Assembly (NCBI RefSeq): GCF_033807715.1
Contig: NC_084599.1
Span: 11,365,625 to 11,429,624, forward strand
Origin: Cololabis saira
Taxonomy: Eukaryota; Chordata; Actinopteri; Beloniformes; Belonidae
DNA length: 64,000 nt
Direction: 5' to 3'
Shown: in pieces, positions 25,997-49,900 of the stretch
Layout: every line of letters starts with the position of its first letter
Position numbering within the stretch: position 1 is the first letter of the stretch
Notes under the pieces: model-generated
The model's input: only the letters and a program-made list of their open reading frames with translations
What the model was told of the DNA's origin: nothing
Databases searched by the model: none
Program-made: the position numbers and the translations under genes

Positions 25997-26853
25997 CTAT
26001 TCAAGAAAAACATTTCTCCTTTCGGCTTTTCCCTTCAGGGGTCGCCACAGCGAATCAGTTTGGCTCCATTTGAGCTTGTCTTCTGCATCCTCTTCTCTTA
26101 CTCCAACTACCTTCATGTCCTCTTTCACTACATCTATAAACCTCCGCTTTGGTCTATATATATGCAATATATATGCAATATATATGTATGCTGCTGCACC
26201 TTTGGGCAGTGCTGCGTTGCCAGGGTTACGTCACTGCGGTAAACAGATCCAACGGGTGACGTAACGGTTATAACTGACTACTACCTGTTGTTTTTTTACA
26301 TCTGCCTATTGAAGTTCTGAGTAAACTATCGGATCGTACAACTTGTGTGGAGTTAAACCATTACGTGGTCTTCCTCTGGGCCTCCTGCTTGGCAGTTCAA
26401 AATGCAGCATCTTTCTACCAATATATTCACTATCTCTCCTTTGGACATGTCCGAACCATCTCAGTCTGGCCTTCCTGACTTTATCTTCAAAACCTCTAAC
26501 GTGTGCTGTCACTATGATGTTCTCATTCCTGATCCCATCCAATCTGGTCACTCCCATAGAGAACCTCAGCATCTTCATCTCTGCTACCTCCAGCTCTGCC
26601 TCCTGTCTTTTCCTCAGTGACACTGTCTCTAGACCAAAGAGCATCACTGGTCTCACCACAGTTTTGTACACCTTTTCATTTTAGCTGAAACTCTTTTATC
26701 ACACATCACACCTGACACTTTTCTCCACCCGCTCCATCCTGCCTGCACACGTTTCTTCACCTCTTTTCCACACTCTCCAACTGATGACCCTAAGTACTTA
26801 AAATCCTCCACCTTCTTTATCTCTTCTCCCAGTAACGTCACTCCTCCAAACAT
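25997..26853 (-). mobile_element. RTE-type LINE fragment (C-terminal RT)
   Basis: The minus strand encodes the end of an RTE-like reverse transcriptase in pieces. One is at 26853-26653 (VEDFKYLGSSV, GWSGWRKVSGVMCDKRVSAK). One is at about 26671-26372 (VYKTVVRPVMLFGLETV, EVAEMKMLRFSMGVTRLD, ARLRWFGHVQRRDSEYI, RRPRGRP). The tail is at 26155-25997 (KRRFIDVVKEDMKVVGVREE, then LWRPLKGKAERRNVFLE and a stop). A frameshift separates the first two pieces. A 210-bp insertion at 26156-26365 separates the last two. The element is 5'-truncated, as is usual for LINEs. Confidence 0.85.
26156..26365. mobile_element. Insertion splitting the RTE fragment
   Basis: About 210 bp interrupt the RTE frame between RGRP and KRRF. 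The direct repeat TGGTCT flanks it at 26150-26155 and 26366-26371, and removing the insert with one copy restores the family reading. It begins with a TATATGCAA-type repeat and contains GTTACGTCACTGCGG. No inverted ends were seen, so its class is unknown. Confidence 0.55.
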
Positions 26854-26954
26854 TTATATTATAATTAGTTAAAAACCAAATATATTTTAATATAGGCATG
26901 TTTACGTAGTATTTATATAGACTGTATTTATATGGATATTGTGTAGATATAATA

Positions 26955-27130
26955 ATAGCAATAATGTAAATTCATAGAGTTATAAAGGGGTAGGAACTAG
27001 GAAATAAGTGTATACTTCTTCCTACTCCTTTTTTTGAACCTATGTGCATATGAAGATGTTAGTTTATTTTTATTTTTTATATACATGTTCGAAATAAATT
27101 CATTCATTCAAATTCATTCATTCAAAATCA
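26955..27130 (+). repeat. LINE 3' tail with (ATTC)n
   Basis: Contains CTTCTTCCTACTCCTTTTTT and ends in ATAAATTCATTCATTCA, as in the 3' tails of a common fish LINE. A related scrap lies at about 28615-28640. Confidence 0.5.
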
Positions 27131-27229
27131 ATTAATTGCGAGGGGTTTACTTTTATGTATTGTAGTTTTGAATTTTAAAATGCTCAATTTAGTCAACTTT
27201 TCCAACACATCTTCAGTTCTTCCTTGTCG

Positions 27230-27242
27230 CCACTAGGTGGCG
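27230..27242 (+). promoter_or_regulatory. CTCF-like motif
   Basis: CCACTAGGTGGCG fits the CTCF core (CCASYAGRKGGC). It lies in the pias4-map2k2 interval about 900 bp before the map2k2 start codon. The match is direct; occupancy and insulator function are inferred. Confidence 0.45.
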
Positions 27243-27287
27243 ATGATGCATTTTTCTTCGCCTGTGCATCTGACATTAAACACGTAA

Positions 27288-27429
27288 AAGCTGATTTATG
27301 GTTCTGCGTTACACCAACGCAGAGCCTACGGCGAAGGATACCCGGCGACGCGCACTGTACGGTGCGCGTCGCCGCGTCACATACGGCGTAGGGTCTGCGT
27401 CGATTTAACGCGGAACCATAATTCAGGCT
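27288..27429. mobile_element. Palindromic MITE, copy 2 (map2k2 upstream)
   Basis: 142 bp with TAA on both sides (27285-27287 and 27430-27432), the 3-bp duplication typical of PIF/Harbinger elements. Ends read AAGCTGATTTATGGTTCTGC and, reverse-complemented, AGCCTGAATTATGGTTCCGC. The CpG-rich centre (GGTGCGCGTCGCCGCG) can form a strong hairpin. Confidence 0.85.
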
Positions 27430-27439
27430 TAAGAAAGCT

Positions 27440-28143
27440 GCGGGACGTGGCTGACAGGCGGTCGAATTTGGCTTATACTCGTGAATAACAGCATACCGGC
27501 GGTGTTATCACCAGCACCTTTATCTTGTACATGTATATGTGCATATGTGTCGCTAGTGAACTCGGCAGATAGTCTCCGCCGTCGTGAGCATAGATATATA
27601 TCTATGGTCGTGGGTGTCGGTCTGTTTTCTGCTTCCTGTATTTGAGACGACTGCGGAGCCTTGCAGCGCTCTACGAGACGCGGAGGGGGGGTCCACCTGA
27701 TTTGGTGCCCCAGTGTCGCTGCGGGTGGAACCGAGGCGGGCGGGTTGAGCGTACAGCAGAGAGGGGAGCAGTCTCCGCCCACCGGGCGCCGCAGAGCAGC
27801 ACCTCTTTACATGGGCTAGCTCCAGCTAACAGCAGCAGGTAGAAGAAAGATCCTGAATTAAACCAACCTGCTCGACCCGCACTTTCATAGATGCGCCGGA
27901 GAATAATCCGACTTTTTAGAGGCGTCATCGTCGGGATAGGTTTTTCATAGTTAGTAAATTGACATGATACCAAAAGTACATTAACTTTGCTAAGGTTAGC
28001 TTGCCCAGTAGCTGTAGCCTCCCAGGACTGATCCTGTTGCTTTTCAGCTCGACTCCTGAACAGGTTTAGGTTTGCTCTTGTTGCTCCTGCTAAGAGGGGG
28101 ATAAATACTTTACTGAGAAGAACATAGATTTGCAGCTGCTGAA
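27440..28143 (+). promoter_or_regulatory. map2k2 promoter and 5' UTR region
   Basis: CpG-rich DNA before the map2k2 ATG, without TATA at an obvious position. An exact 18-bp palindrome, CATAGATATATATCTATG, lies at 27589-27606. A long 5' UTR from about 27.6 kb is likely, but the start site cannot be fixed. Confidence 0.45.
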
Positions 28144-40101
<11,958 letters not shown>

Positions 40102-41750
40102 TGAGGCCGTTCCCCCGCATTGCCCTGATACATCTCTGGGTCTCTCTGCATACACATACATATACTCTGCATACATGCACAAAAGACATGCATATTGGCA
40201 ATTTTTTTTTGTTTGTTTTGCATTTGGGTAGAACAGTTTTGGCTTCTTCTTTTATTCGGTCACCAGCAGCAGGGCCCATTGAGTCATTGTACTGTAAGAT
40301 CACAGCTTCACCACAACAGTGTTGACAGCAGCCACAGCGCATGTTTCCACACGAGATGTAAAGCACTGAGGGGCTGCTATTGTGTCAACAAAATTTGCAT
40401 TGACAAACTTATTTTGTATTATTAAATATTCTGTATTGTTTTTCTATGGCAGTTGGTGGCTTGTGGGGCTATTTTTGATTAACCTGCTGTAGAGATTTGT
40501 TGGGCTGAAAAAGAGAGATATCTGAATAAATCATCTACTCGCAAAATTGGTTTATTGGAGATTACTTTTGCTATTTTGATTAGGAATAATACTGTCTCGC
40601 AGTGCTAAAATAATTTAAGGAGAAAACTTTCAATTACCTCCCACATCATAATCAAGTTTGTGAGTGGATTGCAGGCTAAATGAGGATGCAAGAAGTTGAT
40701 TTCAGGCAAATGAGCAATCACTCTGAACATCATTATGTGAAGCGTGTCGCAAACCAAAGAGGGTGCGCATGACTACTAAAGTTTCTCTGGTTATTTCATT
40801 TTATCTTTTTTTTTTTTTTTTTTTAAATCATGAGCAGTATATCAATGTACCTTTTCTGAATGTTCTAATTTTTCATTTGGTGACGTTCTGTACGTACTCG
40901 TTGTTTGGACTTTGTTCTATTCAATATACATTTTAGTTCACATCCAATGCTGTATGTCTCACATGGGAGAAGGCATATCCTGTAAAGGCCTCGTATCTGC
41001 CTGAATGTCTTTTGACATTAAGAAAACAAAGATCGAAATGTATTCACGGGACGATATAGCATGGTTTATTATCTTTCTAATACTATGTGTATTTTGTTTC
41101 CCTAAGATCATGCTAGGGATAAGCTAATGCTTTTATCAAAAGGCTAAAACTCTGATGTCAATTTTCTTTTTCAATCACAATGACTCTTTGTGGTAGTTTT
41201 CGATTTTCACTTGAAGCAGATTTGGTTTTTAATTTCACCATATTGCTACACGTGGCGCGCCATGCTTTCTCTGAAAACGCAAATACCCTGGAAGCTTGCT
41301 TGAGGGAAATATTTGGGTTGAAATGCCATTAAAACACCCTTTCTCGTGTTTCAGTACAGTTAATTTTGGTTTTACTCACATACTTCAAGTAAAAAACCAA
41401 AGGTGGTACAAAGGTCTGAACATTTTAACTAAGGTCTCTGTTGGTCACGTGATGGTGTTAACCTGCTAGCCTGCCGTGTTGCTAGAACTATTGTATTTTC
41501 TCTGCTTATGGTTGCTTTTCTTATTCCCCCCAAAATGTGCATTTGTTAAAGGCAAATGAAAGCATTGTCACCTGTATGTGTACAAAGCTATATACAAAAA
41601 TAACAGGAGTACTATTTTGCAGTCTTAATATACAAGTTTTCGATTTATGTAAATGACAAGGAAAAGAGTCATTCTATTATAAAATGTGTTGGATATGGTT
41701 ATAATGTATAAAAAAGATTTAAATAAAACTTATTTGTGAATGTACTGCAA
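40102..41750 (+). other. map2k2 3' UTR
   Basis: Follows the map2k2 stop. AATAAA at 41722-41727 is followed by a T/G-rich stretch and is the best poly(A) candidate, giving a UTR of about 1.6 kb. Confidence 0.55.
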
Positions 41751-42639
41751 TCTTTTTGTCATGCCATTAGTATAATTCAATGTGCACATTTAACAGAGAG
41801 CCTATCATGAAACTGATGTGGTTGTCAACACTGCACTTTTTCCTTTTTTTCTAAACAAAAAAAACACTGCACTTTTTGGTTTAAAACAGCAACGTTGACG
41901 TATTAACCACTAAGACAGGGGGCCTTGCACTGAATAATAGATTTTGCAAGATATTTCAGTATTGGAAACCTAGTACGCCTTGTTTTTATAGAATAGAGGA
42001 CCCAAGTTTGAACCCAGTCTCACTTGGGGTTTAATAAAATTTAGATATAATCGAAAACCCTAAGAATCCTGTAAAAACATTTTGAGTGGGACATCGTGCG
42101 TGCGTGCGTGCGTCACTATATTGTACAGAGGAATAGCCTAACAGAGCATCCTATTTGAAACCATATAATGTATGTGACTGTACAAATATAAAAACAGGCT
42201 TTACAGTAGGTGATGAAAACTACCCAACGTGTTGCAGGTACTCATCCACCAAGCAGCAGTGGTTTGTGTGAGACATTGCAGAGAATTGTGAATTGATGGT
42301 TTGCTGACTCCCAACATAAAAAGATATATTTTTATCACCTAATAATTCATTGAATGATGTTATACAACATTGGTGGCAAGGTCCATCCATTCATCCATCC
42401 ATCCATCCAGTATGTAGATTATATTTATTTTTACAGAATTCAATTCAAATAAAGAAAAAGAAGAAAGAAATTACACAGGGGATGGTGAAACCTTTTGCAG
42501 CTGATAATGACCCAGAACAGACATGACAACCAAGCATGTTCACACTCATTCTGCAATTTAAAGCCATGAATAAGCAGCTGACTGGAGATTCTCATTAAAT
42601 TGGCAGCGTACATATACCACACACATATATATGTATATA

Positions 42640-42643
42640 TGTA

Positions 42644-42703
<60 letters not shown>

Positions 42704-42775
42704 CGTATGTATGTATGTATGTATGTATGTATGTATGTATGTATGTATATATATGTGTGTGTGTGTATGTATGTG

Positions 42776-42846
<71 letters not shown>

Positions 42847-42906
42847 ATGTGTGTGTGCGCGTGTGTGTGTATGTATGTTTGTATGTATGTATGTATGTAT
42901 GTGTGT
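42640..42906. repeat. Compound (TA)n/(TATG)n/(TG)n microsatellite
   Basis: Alternating TA, TATG and TG blocks, ending about 20 bases before a hAT MITE. Overlapping Ile-Tyr, Tyr-Val-Cys and Thr-His frames on both strands are artefacts. Confidence 0.96.
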
Positions 42907-42925
42907 AATAAACCAGCCAAACTAT

Positions 42926-43403
42926 CAGAGGTGTATAATCCAGGTGCCATAAAGTAAAAATCCAGTCCAGCGGTTGTTCCAACCGGTCACTAAACCAGCT
43001 CCTGTACAGGTAGATGGCAGGTTGTTAGTGAAAACACCTGTTCTAAATGTACCAAGCTGGTCCACAGGTATATGTTTTAATGAGCAAATATCAGTTTAAT
43101 GTAAAGAAAATTATTTGACTAATGGTGCTTTGAGACTGACCCCATTTCAAAATTGGTCTTAATTTAAGATTGATTCAAAAATAATTTTTGATTTTGTAAA
43201 AAAAAAAAACACATTAAAGCACATTGGAGGTGCGAGGTGCCATAAAGTAAAAACGCTGCCATGTTTCTGGATCAGCCTGTAAACTTAGAACAGGGGTTTT
43301 AACTAAGGACCTGCCATCTACCTGCAGAAGAGCTGGTTTAGTGATGTTGGAACAACTGCTGGACTGGATTTTTACTTTATGGAACCTGGATTATACACCG
43401 CTG
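42926..43403. mobile_element. hAT-type MITE, 478 bp
   Basis: Ends read CAGAGGTGTATAATCCAGGT and, reverse-complemented, CAGCGGTGTATAATCCAGGT. The arms extend into TTTACTTTATGG and its complement. The flanks CAAACTAT (42918-42925) and CAAATTAT (43404-43411) match at 7 of 8 bases, as for an aged hAT duplication. No ORF. Confidence 0.88.
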
Positions 43404-43677
43404 CAAATTATTACTATTTCACTCAAATTGAAAGCAAACTTGGATTCAGAACCTAGTGGCGTCAGGTAAAGCGGCCTAGCTGAGAACTGCAACTCGATGC
43501 TACCTCAATGGTTGCTGATACACAACCATGAATTCTTTACGTTTTTCGTGTGTAGTTGTCATTTTAGTTTTCAGACTCACTTAAAGCTAAATTGGTCACT
43601 GTCGCCATGGCAAGTGTGGTCTAGCAGGTGTTCATAATGTGCACAGCGGTCCATGTAACTTGTGTAAAGCCTGAATT

Positions 43678-43797
43678 ATGGTTCCGCGTTAAATCGACGC
43701 AGAGCTTTCGCCATAGGATACGGCGTACGTTGCGCGTCGCCGCGTACCCCACGCCGTAGGTTCTGCGTTGGTGTAACGCGGAACCATAAATCAGCCT
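43678..43797. mobile_element. Palindromic MITE, copy 3
   Basis: 120 bp flanked by TAA at 43675-43677 and 43798-43800. Ends are AGCCTGAATTATGGTTCCGC and, reverse-complemented, AGGCTGATTTATGGTTCCGC. It is the best preserved of the three copies, in the map2k2-zbtb7a interval. Confidence 0.88.
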
Positions 43798-43803
43798 TAA
43801 CTC

Positions 43804-46690
43804 ACAGGTAGGCATGGCAACAGCATCTCCCGTTCATTATCGGTCAGATAACTGAACAAAGTGTAATAGCAAAACTGCCTCCTGAATTTATCTACTTTTA
43901 AAACGTTGACGTCTTCATTTTAATTTTCGATACAACTGTGCTTCGTCGAAAATATTGGTCTTTAAGTGGATTTGGCAACACGTGAGTACCTATTTTATTG
44001 CAGTTAAACCGTATGAAAAAAAGTTATAAAGGAGTCTGTAACATATTGTGACAGATTTACAGCTTTCCTCCTGGTGTTAACTAACCTAATTGTCTAATTA
44101 AGTGAGACACCACATTAAAACTTTATTTTATATTAGATGTGACATAATTTAATTTACGTTAGAAGGGTCATCAACAATACAATATAAAAAGAGTGACACT
44201 GTATTTGACCTCTATTTCTTTGACCTTGACACCTTTGAGCCTAAATCTGTACACACACATTTATATATGTGTGGCCTGTTTGATGCACATACAGAAGGAT
44301 CAAATCTGTCACTAAGGCGCGGATGCTTAGAAACAGCAGTTTGCCAAGATGTTAGGATAACTGTATCGCAAACTCAGCATTTGTCTGATAACTATTCACC
44401 TAATACTTGTACCCTGTCAGCAAACACTAACAAAAAAATTCAGACCAAGAGTCAGAGACACATTTTTACACTTATGCTAAATATAACCACCTCTTGTTAT
44501 GGGTTTGGGACAATGTTTAGTCAAAGATAATTGTTAACTATCATACATTTTTGCTAAAATTAATCCAAACCTTTACTGAGACGGTAATGGCAAACACATC
44601 TCAGATGTGGGATGTCTGGCAATGAAGTGGGCCAGTTTATATTGGACTGAAAGGCGACATTGTCATAAAAATGTCTGACATCATCTCAGACTGGCATCTT
44701 TTGAGAACAGCTCATTTTGACTGGGTAATTTAGGCCAAAACTGAATAGAAGGCATCCAGTGTAAATGTTATGTATTTGTGAAAACATGCATTTCCATCCA
44801 TCCATTATCTATACCCGCTTTATCCTTTGCAGGGTCACGGGGGTCTGCTGAAGTCTATCCCATCTCATCACAGGTGAGAGGCAGGGGGTTCACCTGGACA
44901 GGTCGCCAGTCCATCACAGGGCCACATATACACACATATATGCACACAACTATGCACACTCACACTCACACATTAACCTAATATGCATGTTTTTGGACTG
45001 TGGGAGGAAACCGGAGTACCCGGAGGAAACCCACGCAAGCACGGGGAGAACATGCAAATTCCACATAGAAAGACCCTGCCGGGCCTGGGCGTTGAACCGG
45101 GAACCTTCTTGCTGTGAGGCAACAGTGCTAACAACAAAGCCACCGTGCTGCCCACATGCATTTCCTGCAGTTTTAATTTCACTCAGGCACAAGTTGTCCT
45201 TCTGCATTCTCATCACTTAGCTTTGCAAATTATAGCAAGTCAGGGCATTTAACGCCTGCATATGACATTGTCTGTTTGAACTTTGAGAATTTTAACCTTT
45301 CCATGTGCTCATGCAAACACAGTGTTTAACAGTGCCCTCTAGGTAGATGATGTGTCACTACCTGTCCCTGCCAAATACACTTCTTTTCCCCAGTATGGTC
45401 ATTCTAGAGGCTGGCCATTGTCAACATCTTGTACATACTGGGACAACTGTGTCTCCTGCAAGTCTCGGGGCAAAATATAAGTGTTTACAGACTGCAACAT
45501 TTTGAAAAACATTTCTTCAGACGCATATGCTATAAATTTGCTTGAAAGTGCATCCCAGGTTTTACTTATAGTTTATGGTGTACAGGAATGGCTGCATTAA
45601 AATCCACTCAGAGTGAGCTAGTTGTAGGTTATTTAAGATTCAAATACTGACATTTGATATTAATTTAGATTAAAAAATATATATGTATTTTGAGCAGTAA
45701 GTTCTTCTTCCACTAATCTTCCATTTTTCTTCTTCAGTCTTCAATATATTTTCAAAGAAATGATTTATTAAATATCATCAATTACAGTTGGACACGCTAA
45801 ATTTGGCCTATTCTTTTTTTATGAAAATAACATTCACATTACAACAGGTGTTCTGTGATGTTTTCTATACTGTTTTTTTGGTGCTGCTGTTTTTAATTTA
45901 ATGAATGACATGACCTTTGTATGTAAAAGGAGCAATTATGGAAAAGTTGTGTCTTATATGTAGGGTAAATGTAGCTACTCTCTTAAAACTATGTTGGCTT
46001 CAGTGTAACATTTTGAGCAAGAACATATTTTGTTTGTGTGTAATTGGTATAATTGAAATATAATCTGGGTGATTATGAGTACTTTTTTTTATAAACTCAT
46101 TATATAAGGCTACTACTCAACCCTATTGGTGCAACTCAACAATCAGATATATCTTGTGCTCCATCCCACTCTTTGGCACGGTGGCTGGCTTACACTCACT
46201 GACGGGACGTGCGGATGGGCAGTTGGAAGTGGCAGTAAATCTAAACTGTAAATATACACATGGGAACTTGCCGTTCCTCATAGTGAGTAAGACGCTTTTT
46301 CGACTTAGCAATGTCCTAACCTGTTGGAGCTTGGCAGGTATTGTGAGGAGAGATGGTGTTGAGCCAGAGTGTGTATCAAGGGGGTTGCTGGCAGCCCCTG
46401 CTGTATGTGCTGGAATGTGCCAAGACTTGCTTTTGGGGTGGGACACCATGACCTCAGGCAATAGGATGGGTGGGTACGACTTACATGGAAAACGATAGAA
46501 GAAGTGAGAGATGAGGCTGTTGAGAACAGAGTTACTACTCAGGTTAACTTTGAGGCGCATGTACGAGTATCCTCCGGGAGATTGACAGTCACTTTGAAAC
46601 CACAAAGTGTGTTAATGATTTGCGTTACCTCTGATTCATTTCATGGCTGTGACAAATGTCCACTTTTTAGCGCAAATGACATTTCTAATA
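43804..46690. other. Intergenic DNA between map2k2 and zbtb7a
   Basis: Mostly unique-looking AT-rich DNA apart from the repeat at 44795-45160. The frames at 46123-46605 and 46154-46498 show no recognisable domain. Confidence 0.5.
44795..45160. repeat. Common teleost interspersed repeat
   Basis: Has phrases found in very many fish loci: CCGCTTTATCCTTTGCAGGG near the left and GGAGGAAACCGGAGTACCCG, GGAGAACATGCAAATTCCAC, CCACCGTGCTGCCCA to the right. No coding capacity. The class is not assigned from memory. Confidence 0.75.
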
Positions 46691-46965
46691 ACTTTTATTC
46701 ACAGGGGGGGGAGATAGGGAAGAGGCAGAGAGGGAATGCTGTATCTTTAAGAGAGAGAGAGAGAGTGAGTGTGTGTGAGAGAGAAAGGGAGGGACCTCTT
46801 TGCCCTCCAGAAACCAGGAAGGGAATTGAGTTGATCTGCTGCTGCTTGGTTAGCGCATACGGGGCTTTAAGCTGCACAACAGTGAGAGGGAGATAGAGAG
46901 CTCCGGAGAGGAGGAGAGGAGAGGGCTGAGCTAACCCACAACAAGCACCACCACGGCCATCGCAG
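46690..46965 (+). other. Likely non-coding first exon of zbtb7a
   Basis: A purine-rich (GA)n stretch leads into GCTGCACAACAGTGAGAGGG and ends at CCATCGCAG before the strong donor GTGAGC at 46966. No ATG-led frame of note is present. The next plus-strand gene is zbtb7a, so this would be a 5' UTR exon splicing to the acceptor at 55556-55557. A second donor, CATATAG then GTGAGTA at 48380, could serve an alternative first exon. Exact start unknown. Confidence 0.4.
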
Positions 46966-49900
46966 GTGAGCTAAAGGCACCCTGTCATCCACTCTATGTC
47001 TGTCCTGGGCCTGTCGAAACACAGGGGAAACAGGGCAGAGGAGGAGAGGAGTGAGGTAGGATTGAGGGAGGGGGCCAGAGAGGAGAGCAGGGTGGGGGGG
47101 TTTGGCTGGAGAGAGGAGAGGTGGGTCGTAGCAGCAGTCCCTAGTCAAGGTTCCTCTTTTTTTTTTCTTGCAATCTTCCGAAAGTACTTCCTCTCCATGG
47201 CTCTTTACTTCTGGGTAATCTTGAAATAAAGTTTATATGATGTGTTCAAGGTATTAACTTTTCAGGCAGGTGGAAGCACTTAGAGGAGGAGGCGGAGGAG
47301 GAGGAGGAGGGACAGAGAGAAGGAGGGGGGGTATCTTTAAAGAGGGTGGGGGGTACTGAATGAAGAGAAAAATAAAAAGAATTATATTGGACAAGCTGCA
47401 TGCAATGCCAACAACTTTTTGGGACAGGGGGAAGTGATGTGGTCAGTGCGGGGTAGGTTGTGTGTCTGTGTGCACAGTGCATGCTGCACTGGCATTAGAA
47501 TGGCAATAATTAAATTTAGGTCAGGGGTTTCAACTATGTCTGAATTGTCACAAGAGTGTGAGCCGATGAAAGCATCCACCTTATGTTTCATTACTGCTCT
47601 GTCAGTTGAGGCTAAAATTGTTTTGTTTTGTTTTTCTCTCTCTCTCTTTCGACGAAGCTCTGCCCTGTTTGATGGCTGGTCTGTACTTTAATACCTGGCA
47701 GCCTGCTAGCAACATACTGTAGTGTATAATTCAGCCCTGAGTGCTTACGTTAGAGAAGGCTTGGAGATAGTGGGGGTGTTAAGGGCAAAGAGAGCTGGGA
47801 CTCGTAGTCCACGGTGAGGGCTGTAAACCAGGTCAAACTGGGTTGCAGAACTCTATATCCCAGAGTGCCTCGCCCTCGGCTATCCAGGAAAGGGAATGTC
47901 TGCCTGGCCTATCCCATGGAGGAGGTGTGGTGAGAGGGCTACTGTCAAGCCAATGAGACGAGGGGATGCGGAGCTGACTTGTGTGCTGAAAATAGAGGGT
48001 GTGGGGGGTGGGGGTTGGATTGAAAAGGAGGGGTGGGGGGTCAGGCAAGGGCTTGCCTGTATGACTAGGGCCACTCACAGGTTTCCTGTCTGGTTATGCT
48101 CTTGCCCTGCCCAGAGACGTAGGCAGCAGCGCTGGCAAGCAGGAGGGGAGGCAGATAGGGTCCGCAAAAGATTTTCTGCCTATTTGTTAAGCACTACAGA
48201 GACATCCACATACACACACACTGTGTGCCTTTGAACTGACTGAGAAGAGAGGCAAGCAGGGCATAAAAAAAAAAGAAAAACATCACTGCGGATTGTTGGC
48301 AAAGGAGTGAGAAACAAGGGACTTGATGGAGTTCAGAGTTCTTGACCCACTTGCAGATAAAGGAGGGAATGGCATATAGGTGAGTACTGAGTGGAAGCTG
48401 CTGCACAAAATAGTGTTTGGAAAATACATCATATAAGTTTTATTGACATTGTTCTAACTTGTCAATGCTGGACATTCTACACTGTGTTGTTTTGAATCTG
48501 CCAATATGAACTATTGCCTTATTCTTTTTAATATTCTACTATGATTAGGTGGCATTGTTACTATAAGTAGACTAGGGGGATTAAGGCATTTGCAGTTCCC
48601 TCTTGCTGCATTTCGGGGAACTTAAAAGTAACTCCAAAAGAAAAAAAATCACAGTTTCAGATATTTTCTTCATGGATTCCAGGTTGTTCCAGAGCGACCA
48701 TGCTGATAGCTGGCAGGGTACAAGAGATGTTGAGTAATAGTTTGCAAAGCCTCACCAAGTAACATATCTTCTTAATGAGGAGAATATATGACATATTTCA
48801 TGACAGATGCATTTCACTGAATAGGGTAAGCTTCCTCAGCTAAGTCCATGCAATACTAAAATAAGACTTAAGCTCTGGTAACTTTGTCCACCACACTGAA
48901 GAGCTTATATGCCTGCAGATTGATTTTGGGGTCTTTTTTTCAGCTCTTGACATCTTTTCCTTCCAGTAAACTCTCCCTCATCCACACCAATATATTGTTA
49001 TAAGCAGGTACTAACCATGCCTGCTATGCAATACTTGCGTTTTGGCTCATGGTCTTAAGACTTCACAGCAACCCTGACTGTCATCCTTGATAACCAGATT
49101 TTTTTTTTTTTTTTTTTGGCTTTGCATACTTGTTGAACTTGTTTTTTTAAATGTGCGGGCAGAGAGTTGGTAAAAGAAGAGCACAGCACACGAAGACGCC
49201 CAAATGCTGGGAAAGTGTCTATACTGCCACTCATATGGCGGGAGAAGATGAAGCTGGTGCCATTTTTCAGTTTGAATTCTGTTCACTTCTTTAAAACACA
49301 TTAGTTTTAGTAAATAAACATCGCCTGCTACATGTGTTCCACTCTGTGCTATTTCTTAGGTACCACTAAGGAGGAAGAGCATAGTTATTTTAAGTAAATT
49401 CCTGCAAGAGGTTAAACTAGGACGACATATGTATTTTGTGTGTGTTTGTGTGCGCGCGTGTGTGCACGTCTGTGTTACCAACAATAGACTCCAGGGGAAT
49501 TGCAGGGGACTTCAGTGGCTGTGGGCAGGTCTAAGACACCACCCATCAATTTGGCGGTGAGGCTGAATACAGTTTGATATTCCTGTATGTTTGTGCCTAC
49601 ACCACTATGGCCCGAAACTAGCAGGTTCAGGCAGACTGAGAGGACAGGTTGCGTGATGTTGCCGTGGCAGTTTAAGGCTTTATTTTAGTATGAAAAGTTG
49701 GCTGTATAAATGTGTTACATGTAGCTCTCAAATGATCTAAAGTAATTCATGGTGGTATTTTGCAAGTTGTACTTCATACCAAACTGCATCATTTTTATAC
49801 ATGGAGGTGTGTGTATTTCTATAAGTTTTAACTTTTTTTTTCACACTTTGAATTGTTTCATCAGCCCCTTCCTTAGTGAATGCAGCCTCACTTCCCCCTA

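Noticed and set aside
42440..42982. Several 100-180-codon frames rich in Ile-Tyr, Thr-His or Val-Cys
   Set aside because: They are translations of microsatellites; the same applies at 2560-2748, 5696-5914, 8450-8776 and 18438-18876.
46123..46605. 160-codon minus-strand frame as a gene between map2k2 and zbtb7a
   Set aside because: No recognisable domain, no splice context, and an overlapping plus-strand frame of similar length.
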